DNA of 64,000 nucleotides from contig CAZDXB010000001.1 in NCBI GenBank assembly GCA_964509335.1, positions 124,001 through 188,000 of the forward strand. The letters run 5' to 3'. This DNA comes from CAZDXB01 sp964509335 (GTDB taxonomy: Bacteria > Bacteroidota > Ignavibacteria > Kapaibacteriales > UBA2268). A program made the translations under genes and the position numbers. Below are positions 8,774 to 17,512 of this stretch, piece after piece. Under the pieces are notes generated by a model. That model did not search any database and was not told the origin of the DNA. It saw only the letters and a list, made by a program, of their open reading frames with translations. The number at the start of each line of letters is the position of its first letter. Within the stretch, counting starts at the first letter, position 1.

Positions 8774-9586
8774 TTGTTTACGGAGGGAAATAAAATAGAT
8801 TTTTTCCGACATCTTTACAACGGTTTATTAAGGTTTTCGCCCTTAAAAAAACGTTTCAAATATTTACCCGACAAGGAGGGAGCTTTTCCCTCCGTCGGGT
8901 TTTTAGACGCCCGTCTAAAAAGAGAATTGGAAAACGTTTTGGGCGTAAAAATCAAAAGGACGGAAATATTCGAGCAAGCTCTGCTTCATCGTTCATACCT
9001 TCAAGTTTTAGACGATAAAAGATATTTTTCCAACGAAAGATTAGAATTTTTGGGGGACTCGGTTCTCGGTATGATTGTAGCCGAGTATCTTTTTTCTATG
9101 CAATCGTTCGTTCTCGAAGGCGAATTAACTAAAATGCGCTCTTGGCTTGTTAATACAAATTCGCTGGCTGTTTGCGCGAGAAAAATCGAATTGGACGAAT
9201 TTATCAAGCTGAGTTTCGGAGCTGAAAAAGCTATGGAAAACGGCAGCGAATCGATACTAGCGGACGCTCTCGAAGCTATTATTGCCGCTATTTATCTGGA
9301 TTCGGGAATTGAAACCGCTAAAGAATTCATTATCGACACTCTACTTCCTTTGGAAATGAGCTCATCGCTTTTAAAAGACAGAAATTATAAAAGCATCCTT
9401 TTGGAAAAAGTGCAAGCCGCGGGCAAGAGCAGTCCCGTTTACGAAGTAATCAACGAAGAAGGTCCCGACCACGAAAAAACTTTTACGGTTGGAGTTTACG
9501 TGGACGAAGAACTAGTAGCTATAGGCGACGGGAAAAACAAAAAGCAAGCCGAGCAGAACGCCGCTAAAAGAGCCTTAGAAAAGTAA
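8774..9586 (+). CDS. rnc: Ribonuclease III
   Basis: RNase III cleaves double-stranded RNA in rRNA and mRNA processing. The N-terminal catalytic domain has the signature NERLEFLGDS at about 87-96 and the acidic DALEAIIAAIYLD. A double-stranded RNA-binding domain runs from about 202 to the end (GDGKNKKQAEQNAAKRAL). With the TTG start at 8774 the product has 270 residues, including a ~55-residue N-terminal extension before the catalytic domain. Start choice is open. A strong GGAGGG lies inside the frame at 8782-8787, seven bases before an in-frame ATA, while the TTG has no clear ribosome-binding site. The gene closes the fab operon, as in many FCB genomes. Confidence 0.94.
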   Translation: MFTEGNKIDFFRHLYNGLLRFSPLKKRFKYLPDKEGAFPSVGFLDARLKRELENVLGVKIKRTEIFEQALLHRSYLQVLDDKRYFSNERLEFLGDSVLGMIVAEYLFSMQSFVLEGELTKMRSWLVNTNSLAVCARKIELDEFIKLSFGAEKAMENGSESILADALEAIIAAIYLDSGIETAKEFIIDTLLPLEMSSSLLKDRNYKSILLEKVQAAGKSSPVYEVINEEGPDHEKTFTVGVYVDEELVAIGDGKNKKQAEQNAAKRALEK

Positions 9587-9620
9587 TATTCATTTTATCA
9601 ATCCGAAAAACTTTTTTAAC

Positions 9621-9648
9621 TTGCAATTACTAAATTGTAAGCTATAAC
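9621..9648 (+). promoter_or_regulatory. Possible sigma70-like promoter for gcvPB
   Basis: TTGCAA (9621-9626) and TATAAC (9643-9648) are 16 bases apart and end 36 bases before the gcvPB ATG. The segment overlaps an inverted repeat (9620-9641) of CTTGCAATT with AATTGTAAG, which could be an operator or a weak hairpin after rnc. Confidence 0.35.
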
Positions 9649-9684
9649 TAATATTATTGGTTTAAATTAATAAGGACGAGCGGT

Positions 9685-11142
9685 ATGGAAAAGCTGATAT
9701 TAGAAATGAGTAAATCGGGAAGAAAAGGATATTCGCTTCCAAAAATAGACGTTCCAAAGGTAAATATAAACGAAGAATTGCCTGAATCGGCTCTCAGGAA
9801 GTCTGATTTGCCGTTGCCGGAAATAAGCGAAAGCGAAGTAGCGCGGCATTTCGTGAGACTATCGCATATGAACTACAATATCGAAGAAGGAGTGTATCCT
9901 TTAGGTTCCTGCACAATGAAATACAATCCTAAAATTAACGAAACAGCGGCGGCTCTGCCGGGATTTGCCGAATTGCATCCTTGCTCGGAAGAAAAACATT
10001 CTCAAGGCGCTATTAAATTGATGTACGAACTCGGCGAATATTTAAAAGAAATTACGGGATTTCAAGGCGTAACTTTGCAACCCGCCGCCGGTTCGCAAGG
10101 GGAGTTTACCGGCATAAATTTAATAGCCGCTTACCATAGAGCGAACGGCGACAACCAGCGAGACAAAATTTTAACGCCCGATTCGGCTCACGGAACTAAT
10201 CCCGCGTCCTGCGCGATTAGCGGCTTCGATAACGTTTCGGTGAAATCGAACGATAGAGGCTTAGTTGACGTCGAGGCGTTAAAAGAAAAGTGCGGCGACG
10301 ACACCGCGGCTTTTATGCTAACTAATCCTAATACATTAGGGCTTTTTGAATCCGAGATATTGGAGATACAAAAGGTCGTTCACGAAGCCGGCGGTTTAAT
10401 GTATATGGACGGGGCGAATCTGAACGCGTTAATGGGAATAACGACTCCCGCTAAGATGGGATTCGACTGCGTTCATCTGAACTTGCACAAGACTTTCTCG
10501 ACTCCGCACGGGGGCGGCGGTCCCGGCTCCGGTCCTGTTTGCGCTAATGAAAAACTCGAGCCGTTCTTGCCGATTCCAAGAGCCGTTAAAAAAGGAGATA
10601 CTCACGAACTATCCGAAGATTTTCCGCAGTCTATTGGCAGGATACTAGCTTTTTACGGTAATTTTTCGATTTTCGTTAGAGCCTACGCTTATATTAGAAT
10701 GTTAGGAGCGGAAGGATTGAGAAAGACGAGCGAGAACGCCGTTATTAACGCCAACTATCTACTGTCTTTACTCAGAGACGTTTACGAAGCTCCTCACGGC
10801 GAAAAATGTATGCACGAGTTCGTTTTGAGCGGAGACAGACAAAAAGAAAAGGGAGCGAACACAAAGGATATATCTAAGCGCCTGCTCGATTACGGTTTCC
10901 ACGCTCCGACTATGTATTTCCCGCTTATCGTTCACGAAGCTATGCTAGTCGAGCCGACCGAAACCGAAACGGTGGAAAATCTAAACGATTTTGCCGAGAC
11001 AATGCTTAAAATCGACAAAGAAATAGAAGAAAACAAAGAATTGGTCAACAACGCGCCGTATAATACACCTGTTAGGCGTCTCGACGACGCTTACGCGGCG
11101 AGAAAATTGAATATATCTTGGTTCGACCAACCTGAAGATTAG
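9685..11142 (+). CDS. gcvPB: Glycine dehydrogenase (decarboxylating) subunit 2
   Basis: This is the C-terminal subunit of the split P-protein of the glycine cleavage system. It is PLP-dependent, releases CO2 from glycine and passes the aminomethyl group to the H-protein. The 485-residue product has the PLP lysine Lys269 in LNLHKTFSTPHGGGGPGSG, plus PLGSCTMKYNPK and SAHGTNPASC. The length fits subunit 2 of the two-gene form. The partner gcvPA and the gcvT/gcvH genes are not in the window. GGACGAGCGG precedes the ATG. Confidence 0.95.
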   Translation: MEKLILEMSKSGRKGYSLPKIDVPKVNINEELPESALRKSDLPLPEISESEVARHFVRLSHMNYNIEEGVYPLGSCTMKYNPKINETAAALPGFAELHPCSEEKHSQGAIKLMYELGEYLKEITGFQGVTLQPAAGSQGEFTGINLIAAYHRANGDNQRDKILTPDSAHGTNPASCAISGFDNVSVKSNDRGLVDVEALKEKCGDDTAAFMLTNPNTLGLFESEILEIQKVVHEAGGLMYMDGANLNALMGITTPAKMGFDCVHLNLHKTFSTPHGGGGPGSGPVCANEKLEPFLPIPRAVKKGDTHELSEDFPQSIGRILAFYGNFSIFVRAYAYIRMLGAEGLRKTSENAVINANYLLSLLRDVYEAPHGEKCMHEFVLSGDRQKEKGANTKDISKRLLDYGFHAPTMYFPLIVHEAMLVEPTETETVENLNDFAETMLKIDKEIEENKELVNNAPYNTPVRRLDDAYAARKLNISWFDQPED

Positions 11143-11161
11143 ATAAAAAACAGTTCTCGTT

Positions 11162-11191
11162 CTCATTCCCAAATTCCAATTTGGGAATGAG
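11162..11191. terminator. Perfect 14-bp palindrome between convergent genes
   Basis: CTCATTCCCAAATT and its exact complement are separated by two bases. It lies between the ends of gcvPB (+) and the response regulator (-). It has no U-tract, so it may be a bidirectional terminator of non-classical form or a member of the TTCCCAA...TTGGGAA repeat family also seen at 15464 and 26635. Confidence 0.5.
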
Positions 11192-11221
11192 GATAAATTC
11201 TAATGTGGTAACCTCAAAACA

Positions 11222-11866
11222 TCAAGTGTTTTCCATTTTATGAACGGCGAACTTGATAAGTTGCGGGGTTTTTGCTAAACCTGTTTTCTTTTTTAGGTTA
11301 TAGCAGTGGGCTTCGGCTGTTCGAGGGCTTATATATAATATATCGGCTATTTCGGAGTAAGTTTTACCGGCGGCGAGAAGATTTAGGACGTCCAATTCGC
11401 GCTTTGTGAAGCTGATTGTTTTAATCGGGGCTTGTTCCTTTTTTATTTGTCCTTTATTGAGATATTGCAAAATCGCTTCGCTGTAAACTCTTTCGCCGTT
11501 TATAATTTTCTTGATGGACAAACCGATTTCCGCGCGATTAATGTCTTTTACCAAATACCCTTCAGCCGCCATTTTTACTGCGCGTTCCACCCAGTAAAAA
11601 TCGTCTAAAGCCGTTAAAAATAAAATCTTTGCGTCGGGATTAAGTCGTTTAATTTCTTTCGCCGCCTTTAAACCGTTGACAACGGGCATATCTATATCCA
11701 ACAGAGCTAAATGAGGCTTATGCTCTTTAGCGATAGATATCGCTTCGGAACCGTTTTCCGCTTCGCCGACAACCTCGAAGTCTTTTTCTTTTGATAGCAT
11801 AAACTTAAGCCCCGTTAAAACGATTTGATGGTCGTCGGCGATTAATATTTTTATTTTTTCTTCCAT
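11222..11866 (-). CDS. NarL/FixJ-family response regulator
   Basis: The 214-residue regulator has an N-terminal receiver domain with acidic DD at 11-12, phospho-acceptor Asp57 in LALLDIDMP, Thr in FLTALD and Lys in YLVKDI. A LuxR-type helix-turn-helix follows from about 150 (FTKRELDVLNLLAAGKTYSEIADILYIS, with the family's SPRTAEAHCYNLKKK recognition region). No cognate kinase is adjacent. The gene is divergent from the giant T9SS protein gene at 11975, with an AT-rich 108-base spacer, so it may control that gene (inference). Confidence 0.9.
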   Translation of the reverse strand: MEEKIKILIADDHQIVLTGLKFMLSKEKDFEVVGEAENGSEAISIAKEHKPHLALLDIDMPVVNGLKAAKEIKRLNPDAKILFLTALDDFYWVERAVKMAAEGYLVKDINRAEIGLSIKKIINGERVYSEAILQYLNKGQIKKEQAPIKTISFTKRELDVLNLLAAGKTYSEIADILYISPRTAEAHCYNLKKKTGLAKTPQLIKFAVHKMENT

Positions 11867-11974
11867 TTATTAATAATAATAAATTTTTTGTTAATTTTAA
11901 AACGATAAATTTTTAAATAGGAAAGAAATTTATTATCTTTCTTTTTGTTATGGGCGAAAAAAAAAGATTTAACA

Positions 11975-14900
11975 ATGAAATCATCGCTAATATATTCGCT
12001 TCTCTGTTTTAGCTTATTTTTATTATTTAACTTCGCTTCGACGGGTAGAAGTTTTAAAACTCAATTTGAATACGATTTGATGAGGGAAGAAGACCCTAAT
12101 TATAAAATCGAACGCGAAAAATGGATGGAAGAAATGCACCGCTGCTCTCCCGATATTAACTGGCGCGCAGTTGACAGGCAAACGCGAATGATTAAGAGGC
12201 TGCAGAGGAACGATAAAATCGAAAAAATCCTCGGTTTGGGAATTAATCCTAGCAATATTACTTTGGATACAATTGCCGACGGCAAAATGGTAGGCGAATG
12301 GATTGAACGCGGAAGCAATAATTTAGCCGGCAGAATGTTGACCTGCGACATAGATTTTGAGCGTGGAATATTGTATAACGCGTCTTCCGGCGGGAATATC
12401 TGGAAAACCGACCTAAACGGCGAAACTTGGACTTGCATCAACGACGGTTACAAAATCGGCGGCATAAAGTTTCTTAAATTAGTGGATAAAGGTTCGGGCA
12501 AAAGAATAATCGCCGTTGCCGGTTCCAAAACTTATTACACCGACGACGAAGGTCAAACTTGGAACGTAGCCGAAGGACTCGAAGCTCCGTCGAGATGGGG
12601 AGGCTCTAAGAGAGCGGTTATAACCGACTCCAATGTTTTATACTTTTTAGGCTTCGAATGGGATTACGACAACTGGAAGCGCGTTTCTTGTATTTACAGT
12701 TCAGAGGATTTGGGAGAAACATTTGATTCGGTTAGTAAGTTTCAGCTGACTTCAAATTTATGCGATTTATGGATAAGCCCTTGCGGCAAATCCGATTTAT
12801 ATTTCGTTAAAGGCGACACCTTATCTAAAATAAACGACGAAGGAGAAATTGAGCGGATAAACATAATAGATATAAGCGAAGACTTTTCGGACGCAAAACA
12901 GATTAGATTGCAAGGACATTACTCTTCTGACGGCGATACTAAGCTGGTTCTTTATTTTCAAAAGAAATCGGGCGACGCCACGTCGCTTTTTTTCGAATCA
13001 ACCGACGAAGGGGAAAGCTGGAACAAACTCGCTTCTCTTGATTTCGGTCCGTTTTCCAGCAATAGCTTCGAAGTATCTTGCGTCAATCCCGAAGCTTTGT
13101 ATTTCGGCGGCGTAAATTGCGCGAATAGTATAAACGGCGGCAAATCTTGGGAACTGGTTAATAAGTGGGGTGAATATTACGGCGACCCCGAGAACAAGCT
13201 TCACGCGGATATTCCAGCTATAGAAAGCTTTGAAAATCCCGACGGCGATGAAATTTTAATTCTTGGAACGGACGGCGGCACATACGTTTCATACGATAAT
13301 TTGCAGACGGTTGAAAACATATCGATGTATAATCTTAACGTAAGTCAATATTATAGTTCTTATTCATATCGCGAAGACCCCGACAAATTATTCGCCGGAA
13401 GCCAAGACCAAGGATTCCAGCGAACTACTTGGATAGCGGACAACGGAACACACTCATTTCAACAAACAATTAGCGGAGATTACGGTCATTTAACTTCGAG
13501 CGACGGCGGCGAAACGGTTTGGTCGGTTTATCCGGGATTTACTATGGTTTATAAAGACCTAGCGCGTCCCAGTAAGACTAAAAGAGCGGTTCTCGATTTT
13601 GAAGGAGCCGGAGGTTTATGGATGAGACCCGTTTTAGCCGACCCAGAAAATCCCAATATCGCGTATTTAGCGGGCGGCAAAAAAGACGGGGGACATCGCG
13701 TTTGGAAATTGACTTATAGCGGAAATAAAATAAGTTCTACGCCGCTGGATTACGTATTTGACGAAAACAAACCCGTCTCTTCCTTAGAAATATCCGAATT
13801 GAATCCCCAATTATTTTACGCTATGACAAAGAACGGAGATTTTTATTATTCAAAGGATAAAGGCGATAGCTGGACTAAATCCGACGCTTTCGACGGATTA
13901 GGCGGGCATTACTTTTACGGAGCGGACATAGCCGCCTCGACTGTCGAGGAAAACACTGTTTACATAGCCGGAAGCGGATATAGCAACCCGGCGGTTTACG
14001 TTTCCAAAGACAACGGCGTTAACTTTACTCCAATCGACAGCGGTCTGCCGAATACTTTAGTTTATAGGATAGCCGTCGCGCCCGACGACGAATATATCTT
14101 CGCCGCCACTGCGGTGGGAGCGTATGTGTATATACCCGACGAAGAAAAATGGTTTGATATGGCTGGATTTAAAGCTCCCGACCAGACTTATTGGTGCGTA
14201 GAATACCTGCCTCAAATTTCGACCGTTAGGTTCGGCACTTACGGCAGAGGATTTTGGGATTTTCAGATACACGACGTTCATAGAATTGAGCAAGTTCAAT
14301 TAGTTCAGCCCGCGGACGAATCGGTAGAAATAAGTCTCGACACAAATTTAGTATGGCGCTCTTCGAAAAAAGCCGATAAGTATTGGTTACAAGTTTCCGG
14401 CAATAGATTATTTAATAAAATCATCTACAACAACAATGAAATCACGGATACTGTAGGTTACGTTGAAGGATTTCGCCCAAACGAAACTTATTATTGGCGA
14501 GTAAAAGCTTTAAAAGATAATTATTTCAGTCCTTGGTCTAATGTATATAAGTTTAATTCGGAAACCGTCGAGCCTGTTTCGCCAAGTATTACGTATCCGC
14601 CAAACAACGGCGAGTGGATTCCGCTTATGCCCGAATTCGAGTGGGATAGCATAAAATGGGCAACTAAGTATATTTTCCAAATATCCATAGATTCCAATTT
14701 CTCCGAGATATTAAAGAATTCAGAAACGGAAGAGAATCGCTATACATTGGACTTTTATTTAGATAATTCAGAAACTTATTATTGGCGCGTCAAGACGTTT
14801 ATAGGTAATTTAGGCGGCGAATTTACGGGAATTCATAAATTCACGACGGCTGGTTTGCCGCCTGAAACCCCGGTCTTGCTGTCGCCGGAAAGCGGAACAG

Positions 14901-15448
14901 ACAAAACACCGCTTAACCCCTTATTGGAGTGGAACGAACAGGAAAACGTCTATTATTACGAATTAAGAGTCGCCAGAGATATTTATTTCAACAATCTAGT
15001 ATATAGCAAAACTCAAATACAGAACAATTTCCATAGAGTATCGGAAGACAGTTTAGAAAGCAATAGAGCGTATATGTGGCGCGTAAAAGCCCATAATAGG
15101 TCGGGCAGCAGCGAATGGTCGGATTACTCCGTTTTCAGAACGGGAGATTACGTCGGCGTCGAAGAAACCGAAATTGAAGGCGGAATAATTAAAGTTTCTC
15201 CTAATCCGTTTGAAAATAATTTATTTATATCTATCGAGTCTAAAGTCGAGGCTAAAACGACTATTAATTTATTTGATTTATTAGGGCATAAGTTAATTGA
15301 CCTTAGAGCAAACGCTACTGGCGGCAATAAATTATCAATTAATCTCGCTAACCATTTTGATTTTCAGAATATTAATTCTAACGTCTTTATATTGAAAATA
15401 ACTTTAAACGATAAAGCTTACACAAAGAAAATCATACGCTTAAGATAA
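11975..15448 (+). CDS. T9SS-exported beta-propeller (BNR/sortilin-like) surface protein with Fn3-like domains
   Basis: The ATG at 11975 gives 1157 residues and a signal peptide (MKSSLIYSLLCFSLFLLFNF); a TTG at 11945 in frame would spoil it. The segment from about 90 to 760 has many BNR/Asp-box-like turns (DEGESWNKL, SKDKGDSWTKS, SKDNGVNFTPI) as in Vps10/sialidase-type propellers. About 765-1060 holds three Fn3-like modules with W-x-x-x-x-x-Y-x-L/F and YYWRVK motifs. The last ~80 residues are a type A T9SS sorting domain: VSPNPFENNLFI, the LFDLLGHKL core and a basic end (KKIIRLR). It is therefore expected at the cell surface or released. No catalytic site is evident; ligand binding or adhesion is likely. 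Confidence 0.85.
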   Translation: MKSSLIYSLLCFSLFLLFNFASTGRSFKTQFEYDLMREEDPNYKIEREKWMEEMHRCSPDINWRAVDRQTRMIKRLQRNDKIEKILGLGINPSNITLDTIADGKMVGEWIERGSNNLAGRMLTCDIDFERGILYNASSGGNIWKTDLNGETWTCINDGYKIGGIKFLKLVDKGSGKRIIAVAGSKTYYTDDEGQTWNVAEGLEAPSRWGGSKRAVITDSNVLYFLGFEWDYDNWKRVSCIYSSEDLGETFDSVSKFQLTSNLCDLWISPCGKSDLYFVKGDTLSKINDEGEIERINIIDISEDFSDAKQIRLQGHYSSDGDTKLVLYFQKKSGDATSLFFESTDEGESWNKLASLDFGPFSSNSFEVSCVNPEALYFGGVNCANSINGGKSWELVNKWGEYYGDPENKLHADIPAIESFENPDGDEILILGTDGGTYVSYDNLQTVENISMYNLNVSQYYSSYSYREDPDKLFAGSQDQGFQRTTWIADNGTHSFQQTISGDYGHLTSSDGGETVWSVYPGFTMVYKDLARPSKTKRAVLDFEGAGGLWMRPVLADPENPNIAYLAGGKKDGGHRVWKLTYSGNKISSTPLDYVFDENKPVSSLEISELNPQLFYAMTKNGDFYYSKDKGDSWTKSDAFDGLGGHYFYGADIAASTVEENTVYIAGSGYSNPAVYVSKDNGVNFTPIDSGLPNTLVYRIAVAPDDEYIFAATAVGAYVYIPDEEKWFDMAGFKAPDQTYWCVEYLPQISTVRFGTYGRGFWDFQIHDVHRIEQVQLVQPADESVEISLDTNLVWRSSKKADKYWLQVSGNRLFNKIIYNNNEITDTVGYVEGFRPNETYYWRVKALKDNYFSPWSNVYKFNSETVEPVSPSITYPPNNGEWIPLMPEFEWDSIKWATKYIFQISIDSNFSEILKNSETEENRYTLDFYLDNSETYYWRVKTFIGNLGGEFTGIHKFTTAGLPPETPVLLSPESGTDKTPLNPLLEWNEQENVYYYELRVARDIYFNNLVYSKTQIQNNFHRVSEDSLESNRAYMWRVKAHNRSGSSEWSDYSVFRTGDYVGVEETEIEGGIIKVSPNPFENNLFISIESKVEAKTTINLFDLLGHKLIDLRANATGGNKLSINLANHFDFQNINSNVFILKITLNDKAYTKKIIRLR

Positions 15449-15463
15449 AGTTATCGACTCTGG

Positions 15464-15484
15464 ATTCCCAATCAAGTTGGGAAT
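15464..15484. repeat. TTCCCAA...TTGGGAA palindrome
   Basis: ATTCCCAA and TTGGGAAT are separated by five bases, 16 bases after the T9SS protein gene. It is the same core as the palindromes at 11162 and 26635 and could act as a transcript 3'-end hairpin. Confidence 0.45.
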
Positions 15485-15502
15485 GACCTATAGAAGTCAG
15501 TG

Positions 15503-15626
15503 GGACTGTCTAAAAGTAGGATTTTGCTTCCCCTCAAGGTAAACGTTGAGGTTGACGTTTCTTTGAAAACACGCGCTAGCAGCGTGGTTATGTCAACCTT
15601 CGGGTTTACCCGAAGTGTTCGAAATT
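15503..15626 (+). repeat. 123-bp structured intergenic repeat, copy 1
   Basis: This segment is clearly related to the reverse complement of 34278-34400. Shared blocks are CCTCAAGGTAAAC, TTGAGGTTGAC, TTGAAAACACGCGC, a GTCAACC block followed by TTCGGGTTTACCCGAA, and GTTCGAAATT. Three paired elements are visible: CCTCAAGG..TTGAGG, an outer GGTTGAC..GTCAACC stem enclosing CACGC..GCGTG, and TTCGGGT..ACCCGAA. It lies between convergent genes. No open frame is seen. It could be a mobile miniature element, a transcript end element or a structured RNA. Confidence 0.8.
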
Positions 15627-15665
15627 AAAAGACAATCCCAAATTTAACTTTATATTAAGCGTTAA

Positions 15666-15977
15666 CTAAGCCGTTTCAATGTCTTTGTTTAAAACGCTCT
15701 TGATTTTGTCCGTTTTGGATTTCATTCTCGACCAGCCGCCCTTTCTATAATCTACGGTAACGACCGAGTATATTCTGTTCGATACGGGCTCGAGCGTTTT
15801 ATAACACTTAGTAATAACGCCGAAAACTTCGTCCCAATCGCCTTCCAATATCGTGCTCATAGCGGTCAGTTTGTATTTGATTCCGCTTTCGTGAATTACG
15901 TCGATAACTTTAGAAACGTATTCGCTTACGCTTTCGCCTTTGTCCGTGGGGAACATCGCAAACTGGGCTAATACCAT
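15666..15977 (-). CDS. MTH1187/YqgV-family thiamine-binding protein
   Basis: The 103-residue protein matches the MTH1187/DUF77 family of ferredoxin-fold proteins that bind thiamine-like molecules: MVLAQFAMFPTDKGESVSEYV at the N-terminus, then YKLTAMSTILEGDWDEV. Family members are soluble and may store or sense thiamine; their physiological role is not settled. A GGAGGC lies before the ATG on the minus strand. It is divergent from the symporter gene at 16082. I saw no THI-box-like leader. Confidence 0.85.
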   Translation of the reverse strand: MVLAQFAMFPTDKGESVSEYVSKVIDVIHESGIKYKLTAMSTILEGDWDEVFGVITKCYKTLEPVSNRIYSVVTVDYRKGGWSRMKSKTDKIKSVLNKDIETA

Positions 15978-16081
15978 ATTGCCTCCGATTTTTGTTTAGC
16001 AAATATTTTGAATTTAACTTAATATAATTATTTTCGCTAAATTGTCAAGTTATAGATTGATTTATAAAATTAGATTGGAAT

Positions 16082-17512
16082 ATGGATTACACGTTTATCG
16101 GTTTTATAGGGTATTTAATTCTAATCGTAATAATTGGGATAATAACTTATCGGGCGAACAAATCCCACGAGGATTTTTTCCTTGGCGGTAGGCAATTAAA
16201 TCCTTGGCTAGTAGCTTTTTCCGAGAGAACCGCCGCCGAATCGGCTTGGTTGCTTTTAGGGCTTCCCGGCGCCGCTATGGCTACCGGACTAATTGAAGTT
16301 TGGACCGCGTTGGGATGCGTTTTGGGAATTATCTGCTATTGGTTTACAATAGCTCAAGATTTGCGAGTGGAATCAGAAAAAGTCGATTCTATTACTCTGC
16401 CTAACTTTTTCGCTCAGAAATTCAACAAAGAAGATAAAGTCGTTAGGACTGTATCGTCGATAATAATCGTTTTCTTTTTTACTTTCTATTTAGCCGCTCA
16501 ATTCAACGGAGCGGGCAAGGCGTTGAACGTTACTTTCGACATTCCTCTTTCGTGGGGAATAGCGATAGGCGCTTTTATAATCATAATTTACACTATGATG
16601 GGCGGATTTCTCGCCGTTGTTTGGACGGATTTGATTCAAGGAATTATTATGATTGGCGCTTTAGTCGTACTGCCGATAGTCGGCTTGTTTGTCTTAGACG
16701 CCGAAGGACTTTCAATTTCAAAAGCGTTAACCGACGCCGGCGACAAATTCTCCAGTTTAACAAAAGGAGAAGTCGGGTGGACTGGAGCGGCGTTAGTAAT
16801 CGGAGGCTTAAGCTGGGGATTTGGATATTTCGGACAACCTCATCTGGTAACTAAGTTTATGGCTATTAAAAATCCCAAGCAAATCAAAGTGGGCAGGAGG
16901 ATAGCTATTATGTGGGCGGCGCCGGCTTTTTTCGGCTCCGTTTTAATCGGTTTAGTCGGTTTAGCTATGTACGGTTCCGGTTTTTTCGACGACCCTGAAA
17001 AGATAATGCCTCATATGGCTAATACCTTGTTGCCGCCTTGGCTCGCCGGAATATTTATATCTGGAGCTATCGCGGCGATTATGTCCACGGCGGATAGTCA
17101 ATTGCTTGTTATATCTTCGTCGGTTATCGAAGACTTTTATCACAGAACCTTAGGCAAGAAAGTTTCCGGTAGAAAGTTGTTATTTCTTAGCAGAATACTT
17201 ACTCTGCTCGTGGGAGTAGCGGCTTTTTTAATCGCGATAACCTCGAAAGAATTGATTTTTGAGTTGGTTTCTTACGCTTGGGCTGGATTAGGAGCGTCGT
17301 TTGGTCCCGCGCTGATTCTAACTTTAAAATGGAAAAAAACAACGAAGCGAGGCGTTTTGGCGGGAATGATTACCGGAGCGGCTGTAACGGCTTTGTGGAA
17401 GAATATTCCGTTTTTACATAATCTTATTACCGAACGTTTCTCTGCGTTCGTATTGGCTTTCGCGGCGGTTGTGATTGTAAGTTTAGCAACGAACAATAAG
17501 GAGTCTTCTTGA
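16082..17512 (+). CDS. Sodium:solute symporter, PutP (proline) type
   Basis: The 476-residue membrane protein has about 12-13 hydrophobic segments and the solute:sodium symporter signatures. FFLGGRQLNPWLVAFSERTAAESAWLLLGLPG corresponds to the TM1-TM2 region of PutP. GGLSWGFGYFGQPHLVTKFMA and SGAIAAIMSTADSQLLVISS (Na+-site helix) are also typical. The most likely substrate is proline with Na+, but SSS subfamilies cannot be separated safely by eye. The gene overlaps the next gene's TTG start by three bases (TTGA), so the two are translationally coupled. Confidence 0.85.
   Translation: MDYTFIGFIGYLILIVIIGIITYRANKSHEDFFLGGRQLNPWLVAFSERTAAESAWLLLGLPGAAMATGLIEVWTALGCVLGIICYWFTIAQDLRVESEKVDSITLPNFFAQKFNKEDKVVRTVSSIIIVFFFTFYLAAQFNGAGKALNVTFDIPLSWGIAIGAFIIIIYTMMGGFLAVVWTDLIQGIIMIGALVVLPIVGLFVLDAEGLSISKALTDAGDKFSSLTKGEVGWTGAALVIGGLSWGFGYFGQPHLVTKFMAIKNPKQIKVGRRIAIMWAAPAFFGSVLIGLVGLAMYGSGFFDDPEKIMPHMANTLLPPWLAGIFISGAIAAIMSTADSQLLVISSSVIEDFYHRTLGKKVSGRKLLFLSRILTLLVGVAAFLIAITSKELIFELVSYAWAGLGASFGPALILTLKWKKTTKRGVLAGMITGAAVTALWKNIPFLHNLITERFSAFVLAFAAVVIVSLATNNKESS

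Noticed and set aside
15978..16081. TPP riboswitch before the thiamine-binding protein or symporter
   Set aside because: I could not find the CTGAGA and ACCTG-type conserved parts of a THI box in this gap.
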